Below are positions 10,826 to 21,735 of a stretch of 64,000 nt of DNA, piece after piece. The translations under genes were made by a program, and so were the position numbers. Position 1 is the first letter of the stretch. Each line of letters opens with the position of its first letter. The stretch spans positions 62,001 through 126,000 of the forward strand of contig BGZK01001596.1 of assembly GCA_005406025.1 (NCBI GenBank), written 5' to 3'. The stretch is from Eumeta japonica. Taxonomy: Eukaryota > Arthropoda > Insecta > Lepidoptera > Psychidae. The notes under the pieces are model-generated. The model was not told where the DNA came from and did not search any database. It saw only the letters and a list, made by a program, of their open reading frames with translations.

Positions 10826-10895
10826 TAAATTAAAAATCATTAATACATTCATATATATATATATATATATGAATGTATTAATGATTTTTAATTTA
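10826..10895. repeat. 70-bp perfect palindrome with (AT)10 centre
   Basis: Arms of 25 bases ending ATCATTAATACATTC and GAATGTATTAATGAT flank a central (AT)10 that is itself palindromic, so the whole 70 bases have no spacer. It could extrude as a cruciform. Its origin may be a hairpin-tipped DNA element or a template-switch event. Confidence 0.9.
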
Positions 10896-10979
10896 GTCGT
10901 AAGAATTAATTTAATTAAATATAAAGAATTTATCCCTTATTTATAAGAGAAGAACGGCAACTCGGAATGAAATATTATT

Positions 10980-11200
10980 ATGTGGGAAACATACATTTGT
11001 CAACTTATGTCCGTCTGTCTGTCTGCGACTTAGCTCAATAACTCTTAGTATTAGAAAGTTATAATTTGTCACGGATGTACATATTTATCGCGCCAAACAA
11101 ATGGTATAATAAAATCTCGAAAAAAAAAAGTGTGTGTGTATTAGTGTACACATGTAAGAAGTGAAACTTCTTTATGACATCATTTTTCGAAAAATGATTT
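10980..11200. repeat. Dispersed repeat fragment
   Basis: Contains TCCGTCTGTCTGTCTGCG (about 11009), the motif GAAGTGAAACTTCTTTAT (11158-11175) and a 20-bp perfect palindrome ATCATTTTTC/GAAAAATGAT (11179-11198). I recall this combination as part of a common lepidopteran repeat. Boundaries are not resolved. Confidence 0.5.
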
Positions 11201-11648
11201 ACTATTTACAACTTCACAGAAATTGGTTGAATAAAGCTAAATTAGATAAAGTCTATGCAAAAGGCTTTTATTATCATAGACATGGATACAAAAATAATAC
11301 AATTATTTCACCTTTCTGCTACTAAGATTATAGCATTTCATTAATTATAATAGAATTATTACTATTATTGTTATCGTTATTATATATTTTGTAATTAATG
11401 GCTTAGCTCACTGATATTTACAATCAAGGTTAACCTGAAATAACCTTAAAAAATAAATACCGTAATCACACCCACGTGTTGAATGTATTAGAAAAAGGTT
11501 TAATTACTTACTTCTGTTAGAAATCCGCTGGAATTAGAATAAATATCTTTTATTCTTTTTGCCGATAACTTTATAAAAATTTTTTCGCTAATCACTTAAT
11601 TGAAATATTATTTTTCACGTCACTACTGAGTTTCAGAAATAGAAATGT

Positions 11649-11852
11649 TCAGAGTTTCATGTAGGAGACCTGGTAATGGTATATGTACCTAGAAGGGTGA
11701 TAGGTAAAACTTTTCAATTAATGCGATGTTATAAAGGGCCATATAGAATTGTAGGAAAATTATCGAACGCTACATATAAAATCGAGTCACTCAATGAAAG
11801 AATGTGAGATGTAGTTCATGTATGTTGGTTGAAGAGGTTTCAACTTAGATAA
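11649..11852 (+). pseudogene. C-terminal end of Gypsy-type integrase (pol), decayed
   Basis: The frame reads FHVGDLVMVYVPRR, YKGPYRIVGKLSNATYKI and then VVHVCWLKRFQL before a TAA at 11850-11852. This is the GPY/F-like C-terminal module of integrases in Gypsy-class LTR retrotransposons, which contacts DNA during integration. One in-frame TGA (11805-11807) breaks it and there is no upstream catalytic core, so only the 3' end of pol is present. It is followed by a probable LTR. Confidence 0.75.
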
Positions 11853-11895
11853 TAGGAAAATGTAATATATACAAACTGTAAATAGATCTAGGGTG

Positions 11896-12104
11896 TTGAC
11901 AGAAAATATATGTGATAGGTGGCCTTAATAACAATTATGTTTATGCCACGGTGACATTAATAACATTGAATAAATATGGCGCGTAACGGAAAAATGGTAC
12001 CCAGAAATAAAGATGGCGCGTAACAGATAAAGATGGCGCGTAACAGAAAAACGTTACATTGCTATAAAATTTCTCCCATACGCCGATAAAGAAGTTTCAC
12101 TTCA
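11896..12104 (+). mobile_element. Probable 3' LTR of the Gypsy-type fragment
   Basis: Begins TGTTGACAGAAA just after the pol remnant and may end ...TTTCACTTCA. It contains three copies of ATGGCGCGTAAC(A/G)GA (about 11975, 12013 and 12033) and a TATAAAA box at 12063. TG...CA ends and the position after pol support an LTR. No 5' partner is present in the window to confirm the limits. Confidence 0.5.
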
Positions 12105-12327
12105 AAAATTTTAACGTACCTCCCATACATGAAAGTGGAAATAATTTATTATTATATTTATCCCATGATGTAGGATATTGTTGGATAACTCATTCAATTT
12201 ACAGGTCCGTTTACGAAATATTTAGCTTTAAATTGCCTATTTTTGAAAAAGACAAGAGTCCCACACCCTACCACTTAAATGGTTATTCTTGGATATGTGA
12301 AAAAATTCACAACAGTAGTACATATAC

Positions 12328-12470
12328 GTTAAAAAAAATAATCACAGCTAAGTAAGCTTTACAAATTAGCGAGTCATCCAACTTATAAAAGTTGATTTTT
12401 AGTCAGTAGACCTACTTATAAAATGTACTTGAAGAAGTACAAAGCTTACGCATTTTTTAGCGTGGTTATC
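12328..12470. repeat. Weak foldback segment
   Basis: ATAATCACAGCTAAGTAAGC at the left and GCTTACGCATTTTTTAGCGT plus GGTTAT at the right are imperfect inverted matches. A small palindrome CAACTTATAAAAGTTG lies inside. It may be a decayed MITE of about 140 bp. Confidence 0.35.
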
Positions 12471-13949
12471 TTGTTTTATTTCCTAGCCATTATAAATAAT
12501 TTGGATAAAATCTGCAGGACACGCTACATACACAAGAAACATTAACGGATCACGAAGTTCAAAACATACGGTCAGCAACGAAACTAGATCTCTTTTCTGG
12601 TGTGGGAAAAAAACCCTTAACGACATTATATAGCAATCGTATTGCACAAGTAAAAATATCAGGAAACCTACAGAAATTCGAGACTCTCGGAACAATGAAA
12701 CCATTTTCTGGGACGATTTTAATAGGGATGCCGTCTACGTGTCCGTGCCTGTCTCGCGATATCGGTGAATTTTAACCGCTAAATCCAAATCTAAGAACCG
12801 TTAGGTTATATGAGAGTGTTTATTTGAGAGTTTTTTGGTAGAAATTTTTGATACGAAAAAAAATCTTATTGCTTTAAACTGACGGTATTGATTTTAAAAC
12901 TATAATGATTGATTTCTGTATTTTGTTTGGTTAAGTATTTTAAATTTTTTTTAGCGTGACCCAATGACTATCCATTAATGAGACGTAGCGTAGTGCTCGA
13001 CAACCCGTGCACACCGTAGTACTGCATACTAAAATAAACGGGAATATTTTTAAAGAACATATGCAACAAAACGGTTTTTTCGTTCGGCATTTTAAAACTT
13101 TTATACAGTATAATCTACTTAGAAAATTCGGAGACTTAAATCGATCCTATTTGCATGCAAAAGGTATTAAAAGAGGTAGGTATCTATGATATTTTTGTCG
13201 CCATTATGAAAGTTAGTATATCGTTTAACGGTAATTGACAAAATAAATAACACAAAAAATCGGATCACCAAAGATCACTTTCACATATTTTCTGGGACAA
13301 ATGGAGATCCATACCATTAAAATTACCAATTACTCAACTTTATTCATTTCAATTATTTTACAAGACTCGTTCGCAGCCACCAACTCGTATCAGGCTACGT
13401 AGAAAATTTAAGAGCTATAGATCTGAAAAAAAAGATTGCATGGGGGCATGTCTCAATTATAGGATTCAAAACTAATAATATAAGAATATTTACTTCCACA
13501 ATTTTAATGTTAATATACTTAAGTACGGTTCAAAATAAAAAAAAATATCATTGGTTAATATTTTAGATCAATCACAGAGTCGACAATCGTTAACGAAACG
13601 ATAAAGACCAATAATAGTTGTTACACTACAAAGAATGTCATCAGTATATATTGGCTGCAATAGAATTTATGTACATAAAATAGCAACTGAACGTCGCTAA
13701 TATGTAAAGTAACAGTTAAGTAAGTGGCTAATAAACGAGAAAAACGAAAATACAAGCTCACTAGTCGATTTTCAAGAGAACAATACCCATACCTACTACA
13801 ATAGGTTTCAGGAACAAGTAACTAATCTAGACCCATTTCTAGACCTGTTCCTTAGGACATTTCAAAGCATGCGAAATAAGTTAGTACTGTATTCTATTCT
13901 AACAAAAAGTGAAATTTGTGCACAAACCTAATGGTTTCAAGCAAAGGTA
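12471..13949. other. AT-rich spacer
   Basis: Nothing recognisable. Short open frames at 12483-12704 (-) and 13007-13189 (+) lack domain content and coding composition. Confidence 0.45.
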
Positions 13950-14125
13950 GCAGCGTTATTTCAGCAAATCGAAGACTCCGCCCTCCGTCGGCATTTTACT
14001 TTATTGAATACTTTTCAGGGTTGAAGTCCAACCGACAAAATATAAATCAAAGAAATGAAATAAACGCGCCGAAAGGCGTCGGCCGAGATGTCGTCTGATG
14101 TCGGGGACATATTCATTTCCTCTTT
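13950..14125. promoter_or_regulatory. GC-rich island
   Basis: A short GC-rich block with CTCCGCCCTCCGTCGG, an AATATAAATC core, and CGCGCCGAAAGGCGTCGG. The 11-mer GCCGAAAGGCG also occurs in the island near 21251. A 60-codon open frame covers it without domain content. Candidate regulatory element by composition only. Confidence 0.3.
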
Positions 14126-14914
14126 AGCCGAAAATTCTGACGGAGATTTCTTTTATGTGGTTATTTTTTATGTATTTTAGATTCTTCGTCGCGTGATAGC
14201 TCCATAAGCACGTTTTGACCTCTCGTGTATTTCATTTTGAGGTGTTTCTTAAAAAACATATTTTGTAATTTACTCTATAGGATATGGATAAAATATGGAT
14301 AAACCAGACAAGTACGTTTTGTATAATTTTCTTTACATTTTCCAGAATTTGCGCGAATTTTTAACGGACTAAAAAAAAGGGAGAAGTTTTATATTCAACT
14401 CGTATAAATATAATTCTTATATATAATATGTTCCCCTATATTTCATACTTAACTGATCTGCACAGTTTAAACTATGTTCTATTAAGCTAAATTCCGAACT
14501 AAACCCATACATGTTTCTATAATATTACACATATCGTTGTTTAGAAACCTGAAAAACGATGTACTAATAGAATTTTCGTCGGTAACTTTTCACGGATTTT
14601 GTTTTATCACTCAAAAACATTACATGGAAAAATATTATTTACATAGAGTGATATTCACGTATTTTTCATTGAAATCGGCCCAATAGTATCTTAGTTCAAC
14701 TTAATTTGTTGTAAAGCAATTCATATTATCGCTCACTTCTCACGTTCTCCGATTTTTCAGTTAGGGAGAAACCAAATTCAAATATAATTTTATTTCTCCT
14801 TACAGAGTTAGTAGTACATTCGATTTGCTTATATCTAATATTAGACGTTACATTTTCGCCAACAAAGGTCTTAAACTGCGTAATTTAATTTCTACTACAT
14901 AATTATTTGCAATA
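14126..14914. other. AT-rich spacer
   Basis: No gene, RNA or repeat recognised. Runs to the poly(T) that marks the 3' end of the minus-strand LINE. Confidence 0.45.
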
Positions 14915-15044
14915 TTACATAAAATAAAAAAAGTCTGTTTTATTTATTTTTTTATCATAGCATGGTCTAACTAGATTAACCGTGGACGAGGTGGATCCCT
15001 CCTCTTATTCAGAGAGAGCTTCCGCTCGTCCGGACCGATTAATT

Positions 15045-15079
15045 ATCACCGGTCCGTGTCTTCTGCACGGGTCGGTGAT
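15045..15079 (-). repeat. LINE 3'-region stem-loop with two G-U pairs
   Basis: ATCACCGGTCCGTG (15045-15058) and CACGGGTCGGTGAT (15066-15079) flank the 7-nt loop TCTTCTG. As RNA all 14 positions pair, twelve by Watson-Crick and two by G-U. It sits about 100-130 bases before the 3' tail, where LINE reverse transcriptases are known to recognise RNA structure in some families. Confidence 0.75.
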
Positions 15080-15089
15080 ATTATGCCTG

Positions 15090-17790
15090 TCGTGCGAGCA
15101 TAACAGATGCGAAGTGTCTATCAGGTCGGAAATGTTCTGGGTTTTCGTTTTTTTTAATCAGGCGTACGTGTTGATCATATATTTGGAGGTGCCACAGATC
15201 ATTGTCTAGCATTTCCATCGGATCCTTCGATCCAAAAGATGTGGGCAGACCAGAAGCAGTTTTTAGTGCCATCAGGTGTTTTGCTTCGATTCTCTTTAGA
15301 CGCAATTTAAGTATGAGTGGAATAAATTGTGAGGCACTGTACGCCAGCACCGGTAACATGCTTAGATGACTTAATATTTCACTTCCAAGTCTACCTTACT
15401 ATACCAGCCAATTATTGGTGAGAGCATCCCTCTTACCATTTTTGCTTTACTTATGATGTATTTTACATGTTTAATGTACAATCAAATGTTACTCCTAAAT
15501 ATTGTACGCTGTTTTTATATTGAAGGTTTGCACCCTCTGCTTCAATGATCGCGTGTATTTTCTCTTTTGCGTAAGCATAATACATTCAGTTTTTGTTATA
15601 CTGTACTGAAGGCCCCATTTCTTATAGAAGGCTGCGATTTTAGCTGCCGACCATCCCAACGTCATTGTCACTGCATCTAGTTGCTACTATTTAATACGCA
15701 CTTATCATCTGCATATTGACATACGAATTTACCTTCAATGAGTTCAATACCATGCAGTGTATTATCGGCACTCGCAATATCTGCGACATAGAGGCTAAAG
15801 ATGGAAGGCCCCAGTATCGATCCTTGTGGGACGTCTCTGGTTATCGGAACAGGTTCAGTCTTGGTGTTTCTATATTACCTAGTTTTTATATTACATATCT
15901 GTTTGTGATATAATTTTTAATATTTTTTATGATTGAAGTATCAATATTAGCTGTCTCAAGCTTTTTGATCAGTGCATTGTGGTGTATGCTGTCAAAGGCT
16001 TTGCTCAAATCGGTTCCAAGCATCTCTACTGAGTTTCCATCATTTAGGTTGGAAGTAATGTGATGTTCAGTCCTAAGTAGTTATGTAGCGGTACCTCTAG
16101 AGTTTGTAAAACCGTGTTGACAATGTGGTATGAGTCGCTGTAGTGTAGGTTGTAGTCATTTGTATATGATTTTCTCTCAGATCTTCCACATTATGTTGAG
16201 TAATGTAATCGGTCTGTATGAAGTAGGTGACATAGACGGCTTTCCTGGTTTATGAATAAATATGCGTTCACCTGTTTTCCATGCCGCAGGAAAGTATCCT
16301 CTGCAAAGAATGTAGTTTATAATGCGTCTGATCTCGTTTATGACCGTCTGGGCCTGCCATTTTATAAGCGTATGCTTGTATCTACTCCGGACCGGGAGCC
16401 TTTTTGTTTTTCATTTAGAAGCAGGCTTTTCTGACTTCCTTGAAGGTTGCTGCTTCCAATGGTTTATAGGGGCATGTGATGTATGTGACATGGTCTTCTG
16501 AGTCTATCGAGTTGTTGCGAACGAGAGGCGTTTCTGTGAGTTTAGCTACTACCTGCTCTTCAGTTTTGCGACCCGAGATGCTAGTTAATGTCTGCGGAGC
16601 TTTCTTTAAAGACTTTTGCACCTATCACATTTTGGTCTTATCATCTAATTTACTATTGATAATTTTAAGCCACTTGTCTTCGCTGTATTTGTTTAGAGAA
16701 GCGGTACAGTCTTGTTTTAGTCTATTTAGTTCTAGTTTTTCTATGCTGTCTTGTCTCTCTAATATCATAATATGGCAGCTTCCTTGTCTCTCAAAAGTTG
16801 TTGGGATGTCGGTCGGCAGTAGTTCGGTATTGTTGGTTATGTCTTCTTTTGGGACGAAGAGATCGAGGAAGTCGTTGATGTCTTTGACGAGTTAATATAT
16901 TCGATTCTCACATTGTCCATTGTACAGTATTGGTTGTCTGGTCCGGTATGCGATTAGTCCTATATGTGGTGAATACTCCTTTTAAATCTCTCCATTACTA
17001 CAGAATGTTCAGGTCTGTCTTATTTGTTACGTCGTACTCTCAATTGTCAGGTCCACGTCCATTATCCATGGCATAATGAAAGTGGACATGGATGGACAAG
17101 GCATAGTCGGTCCCAACCGTTATAATCTATCTGTCTAGTCGTAATGTGAGTCGTATCGTACGCAATAGAGCCAGTGATAGTTGCAATGTTCAAGATGTTA
17201 GTGTTCTGGTATAGTGGTCTAGACGCCAAGTTGGTGTGACAAGTTTTTGAGTGATCGTTTCTAACCCTCTCATTGAATAAATTACCCGTTGCGCTGTTGT
17301 TGGTGCGTCTTAGGTCCGTAGATCTGATGTTATGATCGCTGATGTTAATAGTGTTGTGTTCCGGTTCCCATGACTTACGTATGTGGGTACATAGATATTC
17401 CGTATTAGAATGTACGGGTTCCGGTGTTTACTTGAGCATTGACTCTTTCTATTCTGTTATTAGGTTATGTATTAATTTTATCATGTAATGGAAGTTTTGC
17501 CCAATTTATTGATCCACTCATGTACATTTCAGTACCCCTAGATTCGGTTGTAGTGTCGTGTATTTTATCATAGTTCTGAATATTGTATTTGTATGTGTCA
17601 AAATTAGTCTTACATTCGGTTAGAATTAGGATGTCTGGCTTATATTTATTTACAAGTGCCTTAATTTCTATAAACTTATTTCTAATCCCCTACACATTAC
17701 AGTGCAGGAGTCTTAATCTACCCTTACTATTAACGTTAGCATTGAATGTTAGAGAAAAGACCAGCCTCTCGAACTGACTTCATTTTATTG
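15090..17790 (-). pseudogene. LINE ORF2: endonuclease and reverse transcriptase remnants
   Basis: The start of the endonuclease reads KPDILILTECK at about 17640-17609. Palm motif A reads DLSKAFDSIHH at about 16014-15979. The VPQGSILGP turn is at 15832-15807 and the catalytic CQYADD box at 15721-15703, so the aspartates of the polymerase site remain visible. Between them the frame is lost repeatedly, for example after RYV in the thumb-proximal region. Two longer surviving frames lie at 16621-16415 (a linker before RT) and 15359-15081 (the C-terminal part). Encodes nothing functional now. Confidence 0.8.
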
Positions 17791-18009
17791 AATAATAGCT
17801 TAACTAATTTATCGTCACTGATTTCATTACATATTATTAGTATTATCATACAGACTTTTTTTGCCGTTGGACTTATTTCTTAAATGCAATGCATTTGGCT
17901 TGATGGGCTGTGTATCCCTGCAATCCATAATTCGTACAAACCGTGATCTTTGAAAGAGTGTCGCTGTTGCTGCTGTTTGTCTCGATTTCTGTGACCTCCG
18001 CGCGTTATT

Positions 18010-18700
18010 TCAGTGCCGCGTTGTGCATGAGTATACATCGCTCCGGGCAAATAATGTATCTAGCAGTGATGTCTTTTTTAATTTCCGCTTCGGTAAAGCC
18101 CATGTGTGTACTCCCTTTGCGATAAATTTTTTGAATGTCTTTCTTTCGGCTGTGGTACTATGAGTGTAGAACTCCACTTTATGTTTTTCTAACTTTCTTA
18201 TTGGTTTTTCTCTAGATTCCAAAGAATCAGGGAGAAATTTAAATGCTTTAGAAGATTTTAGGTATGAGACAGTAGCGCTATTTTGTGACGCTACATTTAA
18301 TGCGTTTTTAAAGTCATCGGCCTGCCCAGCTAATTATCGCTGTGTGCTGTGATAGCGGGGAATTTATTAACGAGCACCTGATGCATGTCATCATGCCATG
18401 CTTAATCGCTTTGGTTGCTTTCGGTGGAATTCGGTTCACCTGGTGTTGTTCGTAGCTTGCTCTCGATAGTTGCGGGCGGGTCGGTAACGTATGCCACTAA
18501 AATACTCAAGTGCAATGTAGATGTATCGAGATTTTGTGAAGTATTGTTCTGCCTCACCCCGTGAGTGAATTTTGATTTTTTGGGTTCGTTATCGTTATCT
18601 AGGGGAGATTTTCTTTTGTGAGATACGTTACTAGTGGCTGAAGTGATGCTTACATTATTATCTCAATTTATTTATATACAATATTTTGAGTAACTTGATC
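18010..18700 (-). pseudogene. LINE ORF1 (gag-like) remnant
   Basis: Fragments such as SYLKSSKAFKFLPDSLESRE and RKLEKHKVEFYTHS (within 18330-18150) resemble the nucleic-acid-binding ORF1 of Jockey-like elements, which coats the element RNA. I could not find intact CCHC knuckles. The frame is interrupted many times upstream of 18222. Confidence 0.5.
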
Positions 18701-18840
18701 CATTTGCATCTCAATCAAATTATCGAATTTATTTTGCACAGGTACCTTATACAAGTTATCCAACCACGAAAACGCTGTAAGGTTCTTCTGCCGCTCCTTT
18801 TCCTTTTTTCGCGCGTTATTTGCGGTGAATTCCATTGTCC

Positions 18841-19281
18841 TTATAGGCTTGACACGATTTTTTTCGCTTTTTGGATTTTTGGCACTGGGCGAAAATACAC
18901 GGGCGTTATTAACTTCACCACAGTCACAGTTTCTGACCTCATGGTTAAGATATTCGGAATGGTCGATAACTGTGACAGTTTGTTCACGATTGCACTTTTA
19001 TAATAGTGTCCGTGTCCCACACGAACTTTTCTTTCGGTAGTCATATAAATGTCATACTCGATTTTAGGGAGTTCATTTATAACACTTATGTCCACAAAGG
19101 TTTTATTAACAGAAGTTGTGTTGCACTTTTCGCATTTAAAGTTTTGTCTAGCGAATCGATCCCCTAACCAAAAGCCTATGAGGGTATTTAGATAATTTTT
19201 GTTCACAGTGATAACACATGCCGTGATAGGGGGGCTCTTTGACGCGCGCCAGATGGAATTCAGGGGATGGAATTCAAACAC
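18841..19281 (-). CDS. Unrecognised 146-codon open frame in the 5' part of the LINE
   Basis: A minus-strand frame of 146 codons, unusually long for this AT-rich region. It has one CxxC pair (C50, C53) and a segment reading VRVGHGHYYKS, and its C-terminus is lysine-rich (KIQKAKK). I do not recognise it. It lies directly upstream of the gag-like remnant and just inside the GC-rich 5' region of the element. It may be an extra 5' ORF of the LINE, or a captured or older sequence. Expression is not implied. Confidence 0.3.
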   Translation of the reverse strand: MFEFHPLNSIWRASKSPPITACVITVNKNYLNTLIGFWLGDRFARQNFKCEKCNTTSVNKTFVDISVINELPKIEYDIYMTTERKVRVGHGHYYKSAIVNKLSQLSTIPNILTMRSETVTVVKLITPVYFRPVPKIQKAKKIVSSL

Positions 19282-19440
19282 TCGCCATTTCGTATTAAAA
19301 TCGATTTCAAAAGTACTTTAATCCGTGGTGGTTGCGCCCTCCAGTTGCTACGTCACGCGGCCCCGCTCGGTAGCGGGACGTCAAGAGCAGTGCGATACCT
19401 AGAATGCACACACCGTTCACTGCGGTGACACGAACGGCAC

Positions 19441-20320
19441 TTTAGGGAAAACTTGAATGCTAAAAGGATTCAGAAATCAATCAACTTAATCCACAATCTA
19501 CCTAAGCTGTTAGTCCGAAGGTGGTTGCATACAAACTAAAGACTTGGACACTTTGAAATAACTACCCGCGCTACCTGAGAAATTTGAGTTAGTAAACGTT
19601 TTTCCACATTATCAGTATAATAGTGAAGACGACGACGATAAGGCCAATTTTATAGATGTACAAATGCCTTAAGCCACTATCAAGACTAAATACTCTATCA
19701 CTAAAAAATGTCAATTAATATCTATCTATCAAATTGATTAGTTATTCTTGAAGTTAATGCCAGTTAAATCCAGTTCCTGATTCTGATCTTGGCCCCAAGC
19801 TCAATTTCGACCCCGATCCTTTTCTTATTTCAAGCGGAATCACATTTTCTTATTTATAGGTATTGACAGTTACACATTTATATCAAATTTCTTAGCCACA
19901 CTCCGCTTCATAGAAAAGTTTCATCGAAAAGTTCAACCCCGCTTTCCCCTCTCGTCTTTCAATAGAATTTTACGAAATTGTGAAATAAGTGTTTAATATT
20001 GATTTCTTTATAAGTGTTTAATTAATATACATAAACATTAATATTCATTAATAGTTGGTTTTTACTGTTTCTTTTTCTTGTTGGCGGGGTGATAGATGTC
20101 GCTTAATTGCAACCACTGGTAAGAGAGTATACGTAACATGCAACGTTTACGACGTGGAAAACGCTTGTGCAGTAAAAACAATACAAAAATTAAATTGTGC
20201 GGTGCCGCATATGTGACCCCAGGACTTGACAAAGGGTAAGCCTTATACTTCCTAATTATTCGCTTTTGCTATTGTTCTTATACCGATAATACACATATGC
20301 AAAATCTGAAGACATATCGG
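19441..20320. other. Spacer with a pyrimidine tract related to dispersed repeats
   Basis: Near 19771-19830 a CTGATCTTGGCCCC, TCGACCCCGATCC tract resembles the complement of the GATCGGGATT tract near 3400. Otherwise no gene or RNA is seen. Confidence 0.4.
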
Positions 20321-20480
20321 CATATTTTGACGTGACAACGTCTTAAATTAGGTTGCGGCTGGGAGTCACTTATGAAAAAGTGTAACGCTCGGTAACGTTA
20401 CGATGAGTCACCGAACGAGAGAGAGGCCCGCCGAATGCCTTGCGTCTCTCTCCCACTCAACTATGATCGGTCTGCCGCGC
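20321..20480 (+). mobile_element. End of a TIR element related to the one at 44873-45220
   Basis: Starts with ATTTTGACGTGACAACGTCT, nearly the terminal repeat found at 45220 (ATTTTGATGTGATAACGTCT on the minus strand). It continues with a CACTTATGAAAAAGTGTAAC block and a GAGAGAGAGGCCC-rich block like those in the other copy. No matching right terminus was found, so this copy is probably truncated. Confidence 0.55.
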
Positions 20481-20608
20481 GCAGCACTAGAGAATTAGTG
20501 CATAGCTTGCAAATGTATTGCAAGTTATTGTATGTATATTTGTATATAAATACGTATGTATGTGTAAAGGTAAAATAAAATTTTGTTAATATGAAATTCA
20601 GTGCGAGA

Positions 20609-20670
20609 TTCTTTGTATAAATTAATGTTTTAAATATAATTCTTTGTATAAATAAATGTTTTAAATTGTT
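20609..20670. repeat. 31-bp tandem duplication
   Basis: TTCTTTGTATAAATTAATG... and TTCTTTGTATAAATAAATG... are adjacent copies with a 31-base period. Confidence 0.85.
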
Positions 20671-20858
20671 ACTATTATTTCATCCTTCTTCCTACTATAC
20701 GAATGAATATTCACATTAAAATGATTTTACCATTCAATTTCATATGTCCGGACCATTTAATTTCGTGGAATGAAAACCCTAATTTTACACGCCATAAAAA
20801 AAAGAATTTTCAAAAATAATATATGTTTACTAATAGCAGATACAAAGAGCAACGGCGA

Positions 20859-20903
20859 CAATGCATTAGTATAACATCACGTGAGATGTTATACTAATGT
20901 ATG
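20859..20903. repeat. Hairpin, 15-bp perfect stem extended by a G-U pair
   Basis: CATTAGTATAACATC (20864-20878) and its exact complement (20885-20899) flank ACGTGA. The stem extends outward by a few pairs. Confidence 0.8.
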
Positions 20904-20984
20904 ACATCAGATAGATCCCATTTTAAGCTGCCTACACTAAAGAAAACGTATACTGCCCAAAATCACCAACATATCTAAACAACA

Positions 20985-21300
20985 ATTCGTCCAGGACGCA
21001 GAACATAAGCGCGGAAAACAAACCGGTCTCGGCGCAGAGCGCGCCGTCGACCGCCGCTCCATGTTTACGGGCGGCCACTAAAACACATTTATCTCCGACT
21101 TATTTAGCCGTCGCGCTATCCACGCCCCTGATCTTCGGCTATCTCGCCAAATTGAGACGGATCGTATTGTCAAAACTCGCAAGAGTCCGAATTATAACCG
21201 TCACAAATCACCGTTGATAAATCTCGAATGCCTTCGCTGGAAATTAAGCCGAAAGGCGCGATTGCTTCTCGGATTGAACATTTTAATAAATGTGAGTACC
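20985..21300. promoter_or_regulatory. GC-rich island, candidate regulatory element
   Basis: One of the strongest GC contrasts in the window. It contains CGCGCCGTCGACCGCCGC (about 21038), GACTTATTTAGCCGTCGCGC (about 21096), TTGATAAATCTCG (about 21213) and GCCGAAAGGCGCGATTGC (about 21251). No open frame of note crosses it, which argues for a noncoding constrained element rather than an exon. Confidence 0.4.
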
Positions 21301-21485
21301 GCTTACGTTTCTGAAGTTTGTGTTTCTTTTGTTGGAATAGTCCAAAAGAAACGGCAATGAAAATGGTATGAATTTAAAAATTAATATTATATTTGTCGCT
21401 AAACTCGTTCACAAAAAATCACAATTACACAAATAAAATTAAATTATGTTTCATTTTAATGTGCGTAATTTCTCAAAGATAATCA

Positions 21486-21507
21486 ATATATATATATATA
21501 TATATAT
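21486..21507. repeat. (TA)n microsatellite
   Basis: A dinucleotide run read directly, next to the dispersed repeat at 21540. Confidence 0.9.
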
Positions 21508-21539
21508 GTATATGTGTACTGATATCTATACATATTGTA

Positions 21540-21735
21540 TAGAAACGAAATACCGCTGACTGACTCATTACGAGATCTCCAAAACTATCGATCCGATTGA
21601 CTTGGAATTTGGTACAGTTACTCTTCAGTCAGGACGTAAACGCTCACTAAGAACTAATTTCACGCAAATCCCATCAAAAAAAATTTCGTCATTCTATGTC
21701 TAGGCGGTCGAAGCCGCGGGCAAAAGCCAGTATAA
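21540..21735 (+). repeat. Dispersed lepidopteran repeat with GAAGCCGCGGGCAAAAG end
   Basis: The stretch reads ACTGACTCATTACGAGATCT, CGATCCGATTGACTTGGAAT and finally GGCGGTCGAAGCCGCGGGCA. I know this series as the body and end of a very abundant moth and butterfly repeat. A related, more decayed end lies near 3605-3630. Confidence 0.6.

Larger units (their letters stand above)
14915..19440 (-). mobile_element. Jockey-like LINE, nearly full length but decayed
   Basis: Read on the minus strand, the element runs from a GC-rich 5' region near 19440 through an ORF1-like gag zone (about 18700-18010). It continues through an apurinic-type endonuclease start (17640) and a reverse transcriptase (about 16600-15300), and ends in an A/T-rich tail at about 14915-14960. 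Motifs of RT survive but stops and frameshifts are frequent in every module, so it is inactive. The 4.5-kb length fits a complete Jockey-clade element. Clade assignment rests on the gag plus EN plus RT order and remembered motifs. Confidence 0.75.

Noticed and set aside
16476..16895. 139-codon plus-strand open frame
   Set aside because: It is the antisense shadow of the minus-strand LINE ORF2.
3600..21735. Helitron termini at the GAAGCNGCGGG-containing repeats
   Set aside because: I could not find the expected 3' hairpin plus CTRR end or a 5' TC start, so no Helitron call was made.
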